The notes: generated by a model not told the origin, from the sequence alone. DNA of 13,868 nucleotides from Cyrtobacter comes (GCF_034470605.1 NZ_JARGYT010000029.1:1-13868); one strand, 5' to 3'. Shown: positions 1-6,616, counted from the first letter of the stretch. Translations and numbers: made by a program.

Positions 1-173
1 AAAACTATCGATGCTTCTGTTTGGCTCTTACCCAACTTTAGAAAATTCATTACTTTTTCTCTTAAATCTACTCGTTGACATCTTTGTCTTTTTTGTCAAA
101 CTACACTATAATACTGATTATAATTTAACTGCTTTTACTGTAGTGACATCATTATTTCATGACGCGTTAGCTA
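1..173 (-). mobile_element. Partial IS630-type element: terminal repeat plus transposase N-terminus
   Basis: Read on the minus strand, about positions 79 to 3 translate to a stretch containing RVDLREKVMNFLKLGKSQTE, the usual N-terminal helix-turn-helix opening of one IS630/Tc1-mariner transposase subgroup. No in-frame ATG or GTG precedes it. The nearby ATG is one base out of frame, so this copy is probably decayed at its start. The outer end reads TAGCTAACGCGTCATGAAA inward from 173 and is followed outside by TA (174-175), as expected for an element that targets TA. The rest lies beyond the window. The end closely resembles one end of the MITE at 11916-12030. Confidence 0.7.
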
Positions 174-280
174 TATGTTACTGCTGATAAAATATCTCTT
201 TTAAAAAGCGGTTTTGATTAAATCTAAGTATCTTACGAATTCTTTGATTCTACTAAGATGTACTATTGATATTTAATCTT

Positions 281-901
281 TCAGCTTATCTTCTTATTTT
301 TCATTTGGTCTTGGGTAACTATATATGGTATCCCCTTATCTAACCCAAGATCACTGGCATAAACATACTTATACCTTATATCTTCCTCCCCTTCTTTTGG
401 AATCTCATCACATCTTGTAACCATTGCCTCTACCAACATCCCATACTGGTGCAAATAGCTACCTTCGTATTCATAATTTATATCCTCTATGTAGCGCGAT
501 AACATGAAGCTTTCTTTTTCTATTGCTATCCTACTGATTTCTATAACAAATTCCTTCAAAAATAACTCATATTTATCATCATTTTCCCTCATTGCTCTAT
601 TTTTATTTACCAAAGATAAAATTGAATAATTTGGAGGCATGAAGCAGAGCTCGATATCTAGATTTTCCAATTCCTTGAAAGAAAACAATGGTTCCTCATA
701 ATCTATATTGTGTATTTTGCACAGCACATAGTACAATGTTAATATGTCGTACCCAGCATGTAGATAACCCCACTCATACGCTCTCTTGACCTTATCTACT
801 TCATTAGCAATGTGTATAGCTCGTCTTCCTTGTGCATTCTCAAAGATGCCACGTATATACGGATGAAATTCAAAAAAGTACCAACGGTAACAAGGTTTCA
901 T
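281..901 (-). CDS. Unknown protein, paralogue of its upstream neighbour (206 aa)
   Basis: I do not recognise this family. The protein is soluble-looking, with no signal peptide or membrane segment, and rich in Tyr, Glu and Ile. It is clearly homologous over its full length to the 211-aa product just upstream. Shared blocks include IRGIFE, GYDILT, YEE, LENLDIE, CFMP, YIEDIN, IPKEG, DLGLD, PYIVT and QMK. The ATG lies one base after the upstream TGA, which suggests translational coupling within a minus-strand operon. It is the last gene of that operon, and I see no clear terminator in 174-280. Tandem paralogues downstream of two immunity-like genes would fit an array of immunity proteins, but that is inference. 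Confidence 0.85.
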   Translation of the reverse strand: MKPCYRWYFFEFHPYIRGIFENAQGRRAIHIANEVDKVKRAYEWGYLHAGYDILTLYYVLCKIHNIDYEEPLFSFKELENLDIELCFMPPNYSILSLVNKNRAMRENDDKYELFLKEFVIEISRIAIEKESFMLSRYIEDINYEYEGSYLHQYGMLVEAMVTRCDEIPKEGEEDIRYKYVYASDLGLDKGIPYIVTQDQMKNKKIS

Positions 902-902
902 A

Positions 903-1538
903 TCATCTATTCCTGCTTTTCATTTGATTAGCTGTTACTATATAAGGGGTGTATCTATCAAGACCAAGGTCTTTTTCATAAATATACTTATATCTATTGT
1001 CCCCTTCTTTTGGAATTTCTTCACATCTTGTTCTCATAGATTCAAATAGCAGTCCAAATTGTTGTAAGTAAGCAGATTCATAATTACGATTAATATCTTC
1101 TATATAATGAGATAGGATAAACTGTTCTTTTTGTATCGCTAAATCTATTAACTCACTAATAAAACATCTCAAAAAAAGTTTATATCTATCATCATCTGGT
1201 TTGATATCCACCTTTCTACCAAATATAGACATTATATAGTAATTAATGGGCATAAAACAAATCTCTATATCTAGGTTTTCTAAATGATCGAAAGAGAATG
1301 CCTTTTCTTCATAATCCATCTCATATACTTTGCAAAGTGCATAATAGATAGTTAGAATATCGTAGCCTCCGTGTATATATCCCCAACTCTGATACCTATC
1401 ATTTTTGTTTTTTCTGTTAGAGATAAACCTCAGCTCTTTGGTAATACTCTCAAAGATGCCACGTATAGCGGGATAAAGATCTGTAAAATACCAATCATAC
1501 CTTTTTATTTCATCGTCTTGCTGATTTATATTATTCAT
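903..1538 (-). CDS. Unknown protein, paralogue of its downstream neighbour (211 aa)
   Basis: This is the upstream member of a tandem duplicate pair; roughly half the residues match the 206-aa protein that follows it. The most conserved parts are the central LENLDIE-CFMP block, the YIEDIN block and the C-terminal IPKEG, RYKY, DLGLD and PYIVT series. The N-terminal 40 residues and the region after the CFMP block differ more. No transmembrane segment, signal peptide or catalytic motif is visible. The gene starts with ATG after a 78-bp gap from the 192-aa gene and ends one base before its paralogue. It has no good Shine-Dalgarno sequence, as with most genes here. Function unknown. Confidence 0.85.
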   Translation of the reverse strand: MNNINQQDDEIKRYDWYFTDLYPAIRGIFESITKELRFISNRKNKNDRYQSWGYIHGGYDILTIYYALCKVYEMDYEEKAFSFDHLENLDIEICFMPINYYIMSIFGRKVDIKPDDDRYKLFLRCFISELIDLAIQKEQFILSHYIEDINRNYESAYLQQFGLLFESMRTRCEEIPKEGDNRYKYIYEKDLGLDRYTPYIVTANQMKSRNR

Positions 1539-1616
1539 ATGTACTTATAACTTAAGTCCCTCATAAACCTTCCTTGATCTTGCCCTCCAAAACAATTTCA
1601 TTCAATCTCCACTTGA

Positions 1617-2195
1617 TCACTTACTTCTCTCCAAACCTTCTCCAAAAAGACGCTCATATTCTGCATTAATCTTATCTTCACGTTCCTTTGCTAATTTAAT
1701 ATAATTAACATCAGTTTCATTTTTCATGCATTCATCATAGGCAACCTTTGAAGCCTTAATTAACGGCTCAAGATATGGTGAATTATAATATTCTTCATTC
1801 GTAATATTTTGCTTTTTGAATTTTGGATTTACAGTTGTTACTATCTTATCTAGCAGATAAATAACTATTACTAAAGCCTCTACCTCTTTCATGGTTTTCA
1901 GAACATTACCTAACCTTGTATGCACAGTCCTATTATCTAAATCTAAATCAAACCCAATATCCTCAAACAAATGATCAAAAACACCATCAATCTTATAATG
2001 CATTGCATATTTATAATCTGCGGTATAATCCCAGCTTATACCTTTTGGCAAGATACTTGAGGACTTACCAGATGATAGTATATACTGACCCTTTTTATCA
2101 GAGAGCGCGAACAATAACGATATTATGCCATGGCGCATCTCAAGATATTTTACCTCAAAAACTTGATCAAACAATTGATCTATTTGTGTATTCAT
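1617..2195 (-). CDS. Unknown protein, possible immunity-type fold (192 aa)
   Basis: This is a soluble protein with an acidic middle part (DHLFEDIGFDLDLDN, about residues 73-87), then a helix with MKEVEALVIVIYLLDKI, then a segment ending in YLEPLIKASKVAYDE. The order 'F-dd-g-d, E-v-al, LD, yl-p-W/l-vv-aA' recalls small SCO4402-like proteins often found in polymorphic-toxin immunity clusters. The match is by eye and weak. The C-terminal 35 residues are charged and probably helical. The gene follows the 95-aa gene by 15 bp and precedes the paralogous pair, so it likely belongs to the same operon. No toxin gene is visible next to it. Confidence 0.75.
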   Translation of the reverse strand: MNTQIDQLFDQVFEVKYLEMRHGIISLLFALSDKKGQYILSSGKSSSILPKGISWDYTADYKYAMHYKIDGVFDHLFEDIGFDLDLDNRTVHTRLGNVLKTMKEVEALVIVIYLLDKIVTTVNPKFKKQNITNEEYYNSPYLEPLIKASKVAYDECMKNETDVNYIKLAKEREDKINAEYERLFGEGLERSK

Positions 2196-2210
2196 GGTTA
2201 CTCGAATAAA

Positions 2211-2498
2211 TTATTCCATCCATTTTATATTTATACCGCGATCCTTAATATGACGCCTCACCATGTCAAGTGTTTCATACCATGTATCATATGCTGAAGT
2301 TACTTGAGATCCACTTAACTCAAATAAATGTATATAGTATCCGCCTGTTGAACCACACCTATCATCTATTATCAACATTTGCTTATTGGTTAATTTTTCA
2401 TCATCTAATATATAGCCTTTAACGCCTATTTTTATCATATCCTTTATTAAATAACCTAATTTCTGATCAAATGCATCATACCTAATGCTTGATATCAC
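2211..2498 (-). CDS. Small unknown protein, immunity-like (95 aa, GTG start)
   Basis: A 95-residue protein whose second half reads like small immunity-type proteins: GGYYIHLFE, then YDTWYETLD, a helix, and a terminal GI-IKW. This 'DTW-ETL-' pattern is common in small hypothetical proteins adjacent to toxins. I recall the pattern but not a family name. GTG at 2498 is the only normal start in frame; an ATG overlapping it (2500-2498) is out of frame, and an in-frame stop lies 13 bp upstream of the GTG. The gene may therefore have lost its original 5' end. It is the first gene of the four-gene minus-strand cluster. Confidence 0.65.
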   Translation of the reverse strand: MISSIRYDAFDQKLGYLIKDMIKIGVKGYILDDEKLTNKQMLIIDDRCGSTGGYYIHLFELSGSQVTSAYDTWYETLDMVRRHIKDRGINIKWME

Positions 2499-2886
2499 AT
2501 TAAAAGAATGCTAAAAATCTAAAGCAAATATACAACCTTATTATCTAGATAGCTAAGCACAATGTCCTTGTTTCATAAAATAGATTATTGAATTGCGCTC
2601 CCATAAAATTCAGTAACAAACTTTTGGCTAGAAAATAATAATATATACAATCGCCATTCTTAATGGTGCTCTATCCATTTTTCTTGACCAGCCTTATTTC
2701 CTGCTGCTTCCAGCTCTTTCTAGTACACATTTGGAATGGAAGAAAGATTAAAAATCGATGCTAAGAGAGATAGGAGATCTGTTAGAGAAAATAAGTAAGA
2801 AGGTGGACTTGAAGTATTTAGAGAGAAATTAGAAGAAAGCTTTGGCTTGCAAAGGCCATGCTATGATCTACTAAAATCTATAAAAC
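2499..2886. other. Gene-poor gap with short coding-like scraps
   Basis: No intact gene is present in this 388-bp stretch. The minus strand holds a 20-codon open scrap (2660-2719) containing EAAGNKAGQEKWIEHH, which looks protein-like and lies upstream of the immunity-like genes. The plus strand holds broken frames between 2733 and 2880 that look partly coding (for example EVFREKLEESFGLQ). Both could be remains of a lost gene. The promoter of the downstream operon should lie in 2500-2640 on minus, but I see no strong hexamer pair. Confidence 0.4.
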
Positions 2887-3495
2887 CTATTCAAGAATTG
2901 GCATATATTTTTGCTTGAACAACGTCTTTACCGTCAATTCAACCAACTGCTTTGTAGGTAGTGCCGAACCTTCCCCAAAATACTTATAATATTTTTCCTT
3001 TAACTTCTCGATTACATAATCCATCTTGTAATGAACAGTGTCTATTCCGTGATATATAGATTTACTTTGTGCACCATCAATCTCCACACCACCAATATAG
3101 ACAACATCACCACCATTCACAACTACATCGGTTACCATACCATCCACACTACCTACGTAAAAATCTTCACCAATCAAATATGTTGTAAAATTCATCAATC
3201 TATACGTACCAGGCTTTACAATGAGCATACTAAAAAGGCCGCCCAGAGTCGTAATACGCCAATCGGTTGATGCAGTCCAACCGGCAGAACCTTCAGCTCC
3301 CGTAGTAACACCATTCTCCACTTTATTGAAACCAACCATACAATTCACTAACTCGCTAGCTGGCGTAATAAAGCGACAATTGTATACAATTGCAGCAACC
3401 TTATTACTCTTCAAGTCTGCCACATCTTGTTTTGCAGTATGAAAACATGATGTCAGAAAAAATGTAGCTATCAGAACAGCAACTATTCTACCCAT
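2887..3495 (-). CDS. Putative lipoprotein, second of a tandem pair (202 aa)
   Basis: The N-terminus is a lipoprotein signal: a positive residue, a hydrophobic run, and the lipobox LTSC with the lipidated Cys at about 17. The mature part begins with a Cys-containing motif (VYNCRFITPASEL), followed by a strand-rich domain with PGTYRLMNF and GDVVYIGGVEIDGAQSK, then a charged helical C-terminus. The CRF-P-S block and the VVYIG block align with the 202-aa upstream neighbour, so the two are diverged duplicates. The 'PGtY-L' plus 'vvYiG' pattern resembles small periplasmic beta-sandwich domains of the DUF2846 type, a weak guess. The start lies 2 bp after the neighbour's stop, so they are co-transcribed. 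Likely anchored in the envelope; role unknown. Confidence 0.8.
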   Translation of the reverse strand: MGRIVAVLIATFFLTSCFHTAKQDVADLKSNKVAAIVYNCRFITPASELVNCMVGFNKVENGVTTGAEGSAGWTASTDWRITTLGGLFSMLIVKPGTYRLMNFTTYLIGEDFYVGSVDGMVTDVVVNGGDVVYIGGVEIDGAQSKSIYHGIDTVHYKMDYVIEKLKEKYYKYFGEGSALPTKQLVELTVKTLFKQKYMPILE

Positions 3496-3497
3496 AT

Positions 3498-4106
3498 CTA
3501 TTTTTTATCAAAAAAACCTCTCATACGTATCGTATCTTCACTAAAACGCATTGGATTTACCTGCATGTCCTTATTCATATTCAGATCAGCTACCTTTTCC
3601 ACGATCTGTCGTCTTGCATCTTCCTCATTGAGCTCTATCTCTATAGCAAGAGGAACAACTTTACTCTTCGCAACATCAACATTTAAATTGCCGATATATA
3701 CTATGTTGTCTTTTTCTATTATGAGATCTTTAAGTAACGGCGCTGCACGGGGTAATTTTTTATACCTCGTACCCTCGCTATTTTTACGATGTATAGAGCT
3801 CTTTTTAATATCTGCAAAAAACCCAACCAGCTCGTAAACACCATGTTTGACATACTTCAAGTCCATAGCGCCGCTAATTAATATCTCGTTTTGAGGGTTA
3901 GCCTTTTCTGCCCATATCATGGTACAATCCCTGGTTAATGTCTTAGTTTTAGAAAATAAAATAATATCACTTACGGGCCCAACAAACCTACAACCACCAA
4001 TAACAACCGCATCACCGTTCTGAGGCGGGGTGTTTAACGCTTGATCATCACGTACACAAGCGGTGATAATAACACCAAGCAACACAACCATCACACGCCA
4101 ACTCAT
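3498..4106 (-). CDS. Putative lipoprotein, first of a tandem pair (202 aa)
   Basis: The signal peptide (VMVVLLGVII) is followed by the lipobox ITAC, with Cys at residue 17. The mature protein has GGCRFVGPVSDI near its N-terminus, GVYELVGF in the middle and NIVYIGNLNVDVAKSK later, each matching a block in the downstream paralogue. The C-terminal third is charged and helical. The ATG has a convincing Shine-Dalgarno AGGA (4114-4117) seven bases upstream, unusual for this window. A possible promoter lies just upstream. Identical length and a 2-bp gap argue for duplication and co-expression. Function unknown; surface or periplasmic location is inferred from the lipobox. Confidence 0.8.
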   Translation of the reverse strand: MSWRVMVVLLGVIITACVRDDQALNTPPQNGDAVVIGGCRFVGPVSDIILFSKTKTLTRDCTMIWAEKANPQNEILISGAMDLKYVKHGVYELVGFFADIKKSSIHRKNSEGTRYKKLPRAAPLLKDLIIEKDNIVYIGNLNVDVAKSKVVPLAIEIELNEEDARRQIVEKVADLNMNKDMQVNPMRFSEDTIRMRGFFDKK

Positions 4107-4130
4107 ACTATAGTCCTAGAATGATATCAT

Positions 4131-4158
4131 ATAATGGAGCGTATCATGAACAGCACAA
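4131..4158 (-). promoter_or_regulatory. Possible sigma-70 promoter of the lipoprotein pair
   Basis: On the minus strand TTGTGC (4153-4158) is separated by 16 bp from CATTAT (4131-4136), about 25 bp upstream of the ATG at 4106. The spacing and position fit, but the hexamers are imperfect and such matches are common in AT-rich DNA. Confidence 0.3.
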
Positions 4159-4187
4159 TAACTCAATATATTGATAATATATCTTTT

Positions 4188-4205
4188 GGCATTGCTAACA
4201 AAAGG
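4188..4205. repeat. Probable IS terminal sequence overlapping the fossil's stop codon
   Basis: GGCATTGCTAACAAAAGG closely matches GGCACTGTTAACAAAGG at 13772-13788, which sits at the end of another transposase in the same relation to its stop codon. No matching inverted copy was found on the other side of this fossil. Confidence 0.4.
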
Positions 4206-4565
4206 CAGATGGAATTTTAAACTTAACTAAGTTAGTGAACAGCAATGGTATATAATCTGCAATTATGTAAATGACCTTAGAATAACGTTTAATCTAGCTA
4301 AGTAACGCCTTAATAAAGAATTATAAAATTCCACTAAGCAGCCTTTGTAACTACATGTTTCACTCCTATAAGGAATTATACAGGATTACCATCAGTTGCT
4401 ACTATATCAATTTTATATTGATATAGTAATTCAAGAGCCAAAGGTAAATAGCCATCAAAATTTTACTATAGAATCTAACAATTTATTTTGTTTGCATTTT
4501 AAATCCCAAATCAGTACTTGGTTGGTGGTATAAAAGGCTAGTGTAATACCTCTTCTATACACTTG
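4195..4565 (-). pseudogene. IS1-like transposase fossil, C-terminal half
   Basis: Minus-strand translation gives successive blocks in different frames that join into an IS1-type DDE transposase. QVLIWDLKCKQNKLLDSIVK corresponds to the 'W-LG-R' strand. LALELLYQYKIDIVATDG holds the TDG aspartate. GVKHVVTKA is next, then VEFYNSLLRRYLARLN, then RYSKVIYIIADYIPLLF, ending with a stop at 4195-4197. At least three frame changes and one stop break it, so it is not functional. No N-terminal zinc-finger part is visible above 4565. The sequence GGCATTGCTAACAAAAGG (4188-4205) overlaps the stop and may be the element's end. Confidence 0.7.
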
Positions 4566-4659
4566 TTATCTACAGATAATTAACAATCCCAAATATTTAT
4601 GCAATTCACATATTGCTCTTTTTCACCAAATAATGTATCCAAGCTTATGAGTATTTTGT

Positions 4660-4734
4660 GCCGGATTAGCTCAGTGGCAGAGCAACCGCCTTGTAAGCGG
4701 TAGGTCATCTGTTCAAATCAGATATCCGGCACCA
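4660..4734 (+). tRNA. tRNA-Thr (anticodon UGU), CCA encoded
   Basis: The cloverleaf is clear. The acceptor stem GCCGGAT pairs perfectly with ATCCGGC. The D-arm GCTC-AGTGGCA-GAGC and the anticodon stem ACCGC/GCGGT are present, the latter with loop CTTGTAA and anticodon TGT. The T-arm ATCTG-TTCAAAT-CAGAT follows. Discriminator A (4731) is followed by an encoded CCA (4732-4734). It is the only plus-strand housekeeping gene here and lies between two IS fossils. I see no clear promoter or terminator next to it. Confidence 0.96.
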
Positions 4735-4877
4735 CAGTTTTGCAACATGCGCTCTGATCTAAAGTTTCTCAACACAAATACCTATAAATCGCTCACCTCA
4801 ATCTTACTAATTCTCTTAGTGCGACCAACCACTTTCTAACACCTCTCTTTATATAAGCAATTTAACTGAGACTCATT
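4735..4877. other. Spacer after tRNA-Thr, no supported gene
   Basis: A 30-codon plus-strand reading frame begins at ATG 4747 (MRSDLKFLNTNTYKS, then a short hydrophobic run). It has no ribosome binding site, ends quickly and may be chance. The segment stops at the inverted end of the decayed IS5-family element. Confidence 0.3.
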
Positions 4878-4895
4878 GGCCTTCTTCGGAAAGAA

Positions 4896-5009
4896 TAGCT
4901 AAAGCTGTATAAAATAATTATATAATGAATCATTATGCTATACTTAACTCAATGATAACTAAACTATTTTCAAAGCTAGGTATGTAACTCTTTTATGGCG
5001 ACTTAGCTA
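4896..5009. mobile_element. MITE copy 2 (114 bp, IS630-like ends)
   Basis: One end reads TAGCTAAAGCTGTATAAAA; the other, on the opposite strand, reads TAGCTAAGTCGCCATAAAA. The right flank is TA (5010-5011); the left flank is now AA. The interior is homologous to the reverse complement of the element at 11916-12030: the block AATGATAACTAA is identical, with TATTTTCAAA close by in both. It has no coding capacity. It lies just inside the IS5-family end, beside the last transposase codons, so it entered that IS. Its length and ends fit a non-autonomous IS630/Tc1-mariner derivative. Confidence 0.75.
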
Positions 5010-5205
5010 TATAATAAAACTATATTATCAATAGCTGTAATAAGATTGAATCTCAGCGCTTTCGACTGTTTCTATATTTATCAGCAATAATTTTGAAGCG
5101 CTTTAGCATGACATTTCGCCACTCATTTACTTATAGTTATTTAAGTTAAATTAGCATGTTGGAAATAAGGCTAATAAGCTGTAATGCAAGAAGTATTATG
5201 CTCTC

Positions 5206-5334
5206 TCAAATAAAACGGCTATATCAATCGATTATTTTCTTGTTAATAAAGCTCTTCTTGTTGGTAATATAGGGTGGCAATGAGGCTTCTGAATTCCTTG
5301 ATAACCAGCACATGTAATATAGCCGTTTATTTGA
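5206..5334. repeat. Inverted repeat flanking a 92-bp piece of the transposase fossil
   Basis: The left arm TCAAATAAAACGGCTATAT (5206-5224) and the right arm ATATAGCCGTTTATTTGA (5317-5334) are reverse complements apart from one extra A. They enclose 92 bp that still encode the GYQGIQ region of the IS5-type transposase. The coding match fails inside both arms and just outside them. Confidence 0.7.
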
Positions 5335-5752
5335 TGCTTGCGTATTAGCCATATAAATAATTGCTTGTAATATATGGAATATAATTTTGTCACGCTAACT
5401 CAAACTACTTTGCTATCATCAGTTTTGATTCTCTAAACAACCGAAAATCATACCATCTGAAAAAGCCGCACTCGCTTTGTTTTCCTCTATAACCAATTTT
5501 TGAAGCGTACCTTTTCTTTTTTCCTAAGCGTAATACTTTTGTCTTTCTATGGCGCCCTATTTGTGCTGATTCTATAAGCACAGTTTCTATCAATCTTAAG
5601 AAGTAAAGCTTTCTGGTAGCCATGGTATTTTCTATCCATTTAGCCATATATGCACCGAAAGTATGTATTCACTTATATGCTCTATGAATAATTTCTATAC
5701 CAAGCTTTTCTTCTTCCTCCGCAAATCACTAAAAATATTCGCTTAAAACGTT

Positions 5753-5863
5753 CTCTTCTTAACTCTTCTTAACTCTTCTTAACTCTTCTTAACTCTTCTT
5801 AACTCTTCTTAACTCTTCTTAACTCTTCTTAACTCTTCTTAACTCTTCTTAACTCTTCTTAAC
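5753..5863. repeat. Perfect 10-bp tandem repeat (AACTCTTCTT), about 11 copies
   Basis: Ten identical decamers fill 5761-5860, with a partial unit before (CTCTTCTT, 5753-5760) and AAC after. On minus the unit is AAGAAGAGTT. Because 10 is not a multiple of 3, all three frames are visited and a TAA recurs every 30 bp, so it cannot encode protein. It adjoins the codons for V-K-K-S (GTT AAG AAG AGT) of the IS5-type transposase fossil, which is probably the seed unit. Confidence 0.97.
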
Positions 5864-6046
5864 AAATTTTTCACCTTCTAGCTGTTTCATCTTTGATTAT
5901 TCTATAAAATTACCAGCTTGAACCCTCATACCTTTTTCTATTCTCAAAAATCTCATTTCCGAAGAGGTCTATTAAAATTACTCTGAATAGAGGCTAACCA
6001 AATCGTTTGCATGACGACTATAACAAAAATAATAAAGAAGATCCGC

Positions 6047-6065
6047 TATACATAAACTATGTATA
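6047..6065 (-). terminator. Weak AT-only hairpin downstream of the deaminase gene
   Basis: TATACATA and TATGTATA form a perfect 8-bp stem with a 3-base loop. On minus a T-rich tract (6025-6040) follows about 10 bases later. The stem has only one G-C pair on each side, so termination is uncertain. Confidence 0.25.
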
Positions 6066-6098
6066 AGTATCTATTGATTCTATATGAGCTTTAATCAA

Positions 6099-6599
6099 TT
6101 AAAATATGCTATATATGACGCCCTTGTATAGTATTTCTGTTTTTATAAGCTTACCTGTAAAACCTTTCAAAATTACCCCTGATTCCTTAAATAACTCTTT
6201 CGAGATCTCTATACTCTCAGACCAGTCGTCTCTGACCTTATTTCCTGGAAAATTTGGATCAAAAATTACCTCCTTAATCCTAGATTGTATTATTAATCTA
6301 GCGCATCTAGAGCACGGAATCCATGGTGTATACATTCTGCAGCCTTTAGCATTAGTTCCTACGATAGATAGGTTTAGAATCGCGCTCTCTTCTGCATGGC
6401 AAATTATCATGTCCTTATATTCAGGATTTTTATATCTCTCTAAATCATCGGAGATTCCTCTAGGAAATCCGTTATAGCCCGTTGACCTTATCTCATTATC
6501 AACACCTACGATCACTGCACCAACTCTTGTTCTAACATCCTTACTCTTCATGGAGACAAGGTATGCAATGCTCATGAAGTACTCATCCCAACTTTTCAT
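6099..6599 (-). CDS. dCMP/cytidylate-type deaminase family protein (166 aa)
   Basis: A zinc-dependent deaminase of the CMP/dCMP family, predicted to convert dCMP to dUMP, the precursor of dTMP, in the cytosol. Counting from ATG 6599, the visible catalytic signature is CHAE at 67-70 (His68 zinc ligand, Glu70 proton shuttle) and PCSRC at 95-99 (Cys96 and Cys99 ligands). It also has the family's opening WDEYFMSIAYLVSMKSKD and GYNGFPRG. An in-frame ATG at 6635 would add 12 residues and overlap secA; the start at 6599 matches the family N-terminus and leaves a 17-bp gap after the secA stop. It is probably co-transcribed with secA. Full length for the family. Substrate (dCMP rather than another nucleotide) is inferred. 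Confidence 0.92.
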   Translation of the reverse strand: MKSWDEYFMSIAYLVSMKSKDVRTRVGAVIVGVDNEIRSTGYNGFPRGISDDLERYKNPEYKDMIICHAEESAILNLSIVGTNAKGCRMYTPWIPCSRCARLIIQSRIKEVIFDPNFPGNKVRDDWSESIEISKELFKESGVILKGFTGKLIKTEILYKGVIYSIF

Positions 6600-6616
6600 A
6601 AGATACCAAAGATTTA

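Larger units (their letters stand above)
5012..5890 (-). pseudogene. IS5-family transposase pseudogene
   Basis: Blocks typical of IS5-type transposases follow one another on minus. MKQLEGEKFVKKS (from 5890) is the N-terminus. AEEEEKLGIEIIHRAYK and MAKWIENTM come next, the latter opening the longest open piece (5405-5647), which also holds GKKKRY and YDFRLFRESKL. AGYQGIQKPH (about 5279-5309) is the DxGYQG block with its Asp replaced. NVMLKRFKIIADKYRN and LRFNLITAIDN form the C-terminus. Frameshifts, several stops, the decamer array and rearranged sequence around 5206-5334 make it non-functional. The 80-aa reading frame at 5405-5647 is part of this fossil and not a gene of its own. Confidence 0.75.
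4878..5969 (-). mobile_element. Decayed IS5-family element with nested insertions
   Basis: The two ends are related inverted repeats: GGCCTTCTTCGGAAA at 4878-4892, and on the opposite strand AGACCTCTTCGGAAA at 5956-5970, differing by a few bases. Between them lies a broken minus-strand IS5-type transposase. Removing the 114-bp MITE and the decamer array leaves roughly 870 bp, a normal length for this IS group. The target duplication can no longer be read with confidence. Confidence 0.65.

Noticed and set aside
2550..2570. TAGCTAAGCACAATG as another IS630/MITE end
   Set aside because: Only the first eight bases match the family ends; the GTATAAAA or GTCATAAA part is missing and no inverted partner was found.
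4295..4315. TAGCTAAGTAACGCC as an IS630/MITE end
   Set aside because: On minus these bases encode RRYLARL of the IS1-like fossil, and there is no partner end.
4400..4428. Perfect 12-bp stem with a 5-base loop (TACTATATCAAT ... ATTGATATAGTA), terminator-like
   Set aside because: It falls inside the IS1-like transposase fossil, where the bases encode ELLYQYKIDIVA. It has no T tract, so chance self-complementarity in AT-rich coding DNA is simpler.
4747..4836. 30-aa plus ORF after tRNA-Thr
   Set aside because: It is short, has no ribosome binding site and lies in a decayed region; chance is likely.
5405..5647. 80-aa minus ORF as an independent gene
   Set aside because: GKKKRY and YDFRLFRESKL mark it as a piece of the IS5-family transposase fossil.
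5753..5863. CRISPR array
   Set aside because: The 10-bp unit repeats head to tail with no spacers and there are no cas genes, so it is a minisatellite.
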